Made by a program: the position numbers and the translations under genes | Shown here: positions 62,239 to 64,000 of the stretch, piece by piece | Layout of the letters: each line of letters starts with the position of its first letter | Numbering within the stretch: the stretch's first letter is position 1 | Notes under the pieces: model-generated | Database searches by the model: none | What the model saw: only the letters and a program-made list of their open reading frames with translations | What the model was told of the DNA's origin: nothing | Source: JAOUJD01 sp963726405 | GTDB taxonomy: Bacteria > Pseudomonadota > Gammaproteobacteria > Burkholderiales > Burkholderiaceae_F | Assembly (NCBI GenBank): GCA_963726405.1 | Contig: CAVSCF010000005.1 | Coordinates: 682,001 to 746,000, forward strand | Reading direction: 5' to 3' | Length of the DNA stretch: 64,000 bases

Positions 62239-62255
62239 GCAAGCCGCGCCTGGCG

Positions 62256-62396
62256 TCAGACCGCGAGGCGTTTGCGCCCCTTGGCGCGGCGGGCAGCGAT
62301 CACGGCGCGGCCACCCCGGGACTTCATCCGGACGAGGAACCCGTGCGTGCGCGCGCGTTTGACTTTGGAGGGCTGGTAAGTGCGTTTGGTTGACAT
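62256..62396 (-). CDS. rpmH: RpmH, 50S ribosomal protein L34
   Basis: Ribosomal protein of 46 residues, read directly from the minus strand as MSTKRTYQPSKVKRARTHGF and on to AKGRKRLAV. It has two residues more at the N-terminus than the common 44-residue form. It is highly basic. The start ATG 62396 lies 207 bp downstream of a consensus promoter. It begins the rpmH-rnpA-yidD-yidC-mnmE series facing away from dnaA. Confidence 0.97.
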   Translation of the reverse strand: MSTKRTYQPSKVKRARTHGFLVRMKSRGGRAVIAARRAKGRKRLAV

Positions 62397-62602
62397 CGTT
62401 CTTCCTTGGCGGTTGCCACGTCACGGGGTGGCAGCGAATCCGCTGGGTGATGCGAAGTGGGCGGCGACGGAGCGCTCGCGTGTCCTCGCGCAGGTCCTCA
62501 TCGCTGTTTGCCGAGGCGCCGAGGACGGCGTCGCGCACGAAGGCGACATCGAGGAAACGTGCCGCTTCGCCGGCCAACGAAGGCCGCGGAGAAAAGCGCG
62601 GT

Positions 62603-62632
62603 ATTAGACGCGATGCAGCGAGACACTGTCAA
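62603..62632 (-). promoter_or_regulatory. Promoter for the rpmH-rnpA operon
   Basis: On the minus strand a perfect TTGACA (62632-62627) is 18 bp from TCTAAT (62608-62603), five of six matching the -10 consensus. It is the best sigma70 match seen in the window and points to rpmH. Confidence 0.7.
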
Positions 62633-62639
62633 ACCACGG

Positions 62640-63024
62640 CCGCCCGCATCCCTTCACCGGCCGCGAGGAGGGTCCTTCGAGCCCCGTTCGGTGGACAACC
62701 CGGGGGATAGGGTTGTGGATAAGTCCGTTTTGCGCCGCAGGACAGAAACTACCCTCCATGGCCGAGCGAATCCCGCAGACTGTAAGCGCCCGCTACCATA
62801 GAACTCCTTGTTTCGGCGCGGGTTTAGGCAGGCGGCGAGGCCGTCTCGCGGGGGCCACAGCCTGTGGATAACCCCGTCACTTCGGGTAGAATGGCAGGCT
62901 TCGTCGGGGTCATCGTACCGAGGGGATGCGAGCCACCGGCGACAGGGCGGAAGCGAAGCGCGGGCAGGCAGTACCGGCCCGGCCGGCTCTTCCGTGGAAT
63001 ATAAAAAGGCGGGACAAAACTTCA
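62640..63024. other. Probable oriC region between rpmH and dnaA
   Basis: The rpmH start and dnaA start are 628 bp apart without a gene. Two perfect DnaA boxes TGTGGATAA are present at 62714-62722 and 62863-62871, both in the same orientation. A -10-like TAGAAT (62887-62892) lies downstream of the second, whose site covers the expected -35 of dnaA, so DnaA could repress its own gene. A small AT-rich stretch (GAATATAAAAAG at about 62997) precedes dnaA. Assignment rests on position and boxes. Confidence 0.75.
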
Positions 63025-64000
63025 ATGCAGCACATCTGGCAAGACTGCTCGCGTCTCCTCGAGAACGAGCTGACCCCGCAGCAATTCTCGGCCTGGATCA
63101 AACCACTGAAAGCGCTCGACTTCGACGAATCGACCGCCACGCTGACCATCGGCGCGCCCAATCGCCTGAAGCTGGACGCCATCCGTTCCCAATTCTCGGA
63201 TCGCATCGCCCAAGCGGCCTCGCGGGTGGCGCAGCGGCCCGTGGCCATTGTCTTTGCCGTCGATGGCGCGTCGGCGCTGGCGGCCGTCCTGCGCTTCCCG
63301 GAAGCCGACAATGACGAAGTGCAAGCCGCTCCGCCCGAAGCGATGCCGGTCAATTCAGAGCAGTTCGAACGCAGCCGGCTGAACCCGAACCTGACGTTCG
63401 ACACGTTCGTGACCGGGAAGGCCAACCAACTGGCCCGCGCCGCCGCCATGCAGGTGGCCGAGAACCCGGGGGGCTCCTACAACCCGCTCTTTCTCTATGG
63501 CGGGGTGGGGCTCGGCAAGACGCACCTGATCCACGCAGTCGGCAACGGCATCCTGGCGCGCAAGCCGAACGCCAAGGTGCGCTACATCCATGCCGAGCAG
63601 TACGTGAGCGATGTCGTGCGTGCATACCAGCGCAAGGCGTTCGACGACTTCAAGCGGTACTACCACTCGCTCGACCTTCTGCTGATCGACGACATTCAGT
63701 TCTTCGCGGGCAAGGCGCGCACGCAGGAGGAGTTCTTCTACGCATTCGAGGCGCTCGTGGTCGGGCGCAAGCAGATCATCATCACGTCGGATACCTACCC
63801 CAAGGAACTGAAGGACATGGAGGACCGGCTCGTGTCCCGCTTCGCCTCGGGCCTGACGGTGGCCATCGAGCCGCCGGAGCTCGAGATGCGGGTGGCGATC
63901 CTGTTGCGCAAGGCGGAGGCCGAAGGGGTCGACCTCAAGGAGGACGTGGCCTTCTTCATCGCCAAGAACCTGCGCAGCAATGTCCGCGAACTGGAAGGCG
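63025..64000 (+). CDS. dnaA: DnaA, chromosomal replication initiator (3' end cut off)
   Basis: AAA+ initiator protein. ATG 63025 gives MQHIWQDCSRLLENELTPQQ, the domain I start, and about 325 residues are in the window of an expected 450-480. Domain III is visible: NPNLTFDTFVTGKANQLARA, Walker A LYGGVGLGKTHLIHAVGN, Walker B LLLIDDIQFFAGKARTQEEF, and sensor 1 IIITSDTYPKEL. Domain IV, the DNA-binding part, is beyond the edge. Plus strand, divergent from rpmH. Confidence 0.98.
   Translation, partial: MQHIWQDCSRLLENELTPQQFSAWIKPLKALDFDESTATLTIGAPNRLKLDAIRSQFSDRIAQAASRVAQRPVAIVFAVDGASALAAVLRFPEADNDEVQAAPPEAMPVNSEQFERSRLNPNLTFDTFVTGKANQLARAAAMQVAENPGGSYNPLFLYGGVGLGKTHLIHAVGNGILARKPNAKVRYIHAEQYVSDVVRAYQRKAFDDFKRYYHSLDLLLIDDIQFFAGKARTQEEFFYAFEALVVGRKQIIITSDTYPKELKDMEDRLVSRFASGLTVAIEPPELEMRVAILLRKAEAEGVDLKEDVAFFIAKNLRSNVRELEG

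Overview
The window is a continuous stretch of a high-GC bacterial chromosome running into the replication origin. Gene content and order point to a betaproteobacterium, probably Burkholderiales-like. The evidence is rpmH-rnpA-yidD-yidC-mnmE beside dnaA, mnmG-rsmG-parA-parB next to the complete atp operon, UbiB/UbiE/UbiJ ubiquinone genes, GTP-dependent PEP carboxykinase, and tripartite tricarboxylate (Bug-type) and branched-chain amino-acid (liv) transporters. dnaA is cut by the right edge and glmU by the left edge. Almost every gene left of dnaA is on the minus strand, so it is transcribed away from the origin, co-directional with replication. I see no phage, insertion sequence, rRNA or CRISPR array. 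One tRNA gene (Arg, anticodon CCG) is present.

Layout, left to right. 1-7.8 kb: glmU (partial), a DUF6279 lipoprotein, a sodium/solute symporter, a TPMT-like methyltransferase and a large lipoprotein with an HExxH motif. 6.2-10.7 kb: ubiquinone genes ubiB, ubiJ and ubiE with a Tim44-domain protein and a DUF971 protein. 10.7-14 kb: tRNA-Arg, a three-haem membrane cytochrome c, an ECF sigma/anti-sigma pair and a COG4315 lipoprotein. 14-17.8 kb: priA, an intergenic region with DnaA-box-like sites, hemE and a broken DUF167 gene. 17.9-22.7 kb: an Ala/Lys-rich periplasmic protein, then a probable PQQ operon (quinoprotein sugar dehydrogenase, cytochrome c, PqqU/YncD-like TonB receptor, TonB-like lipoprotein). 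22.8-30.5 kb: uspA and atpIBEFHAGDC. 30.5-39.2 kb: the parAB/mnmG/rsmG segment with three extra genes woven in, a paired parS-like site, and an AsmA-like membrane protein. 39.4-45.2 kb: livM, H, K, F, G and an iron alcohol dehydrogenase. 45.4-57.8 kb: pckG, a hydroxyacid dehydrogenase, a GNAT, an AbrB-family transporter, tctABC-type genes and a MacB/DevA-like ABC exporter. 57.8-64 kb: mnmE, yidC, yidD, rnpA, rpmH, oriC and dnaA.

The most informative observations are the PQQ-scavenging/sugar-oxidation cluster, the double parS-like palindrome upstream of mnmG, DnaA boxes outside the main origin, and the accessory genes translationally coupled inside the par operon. Seven genes carry reading-frame breaks that are almost all one surplus base. 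This pattern looks more like sequencing or assembly error in an environmental genome than like gene decay. Those genes (DUF167, a cytochrome c, livM, livK, livG, an alcohol dehydrogenase, an ABC permease) should be read with that caution.
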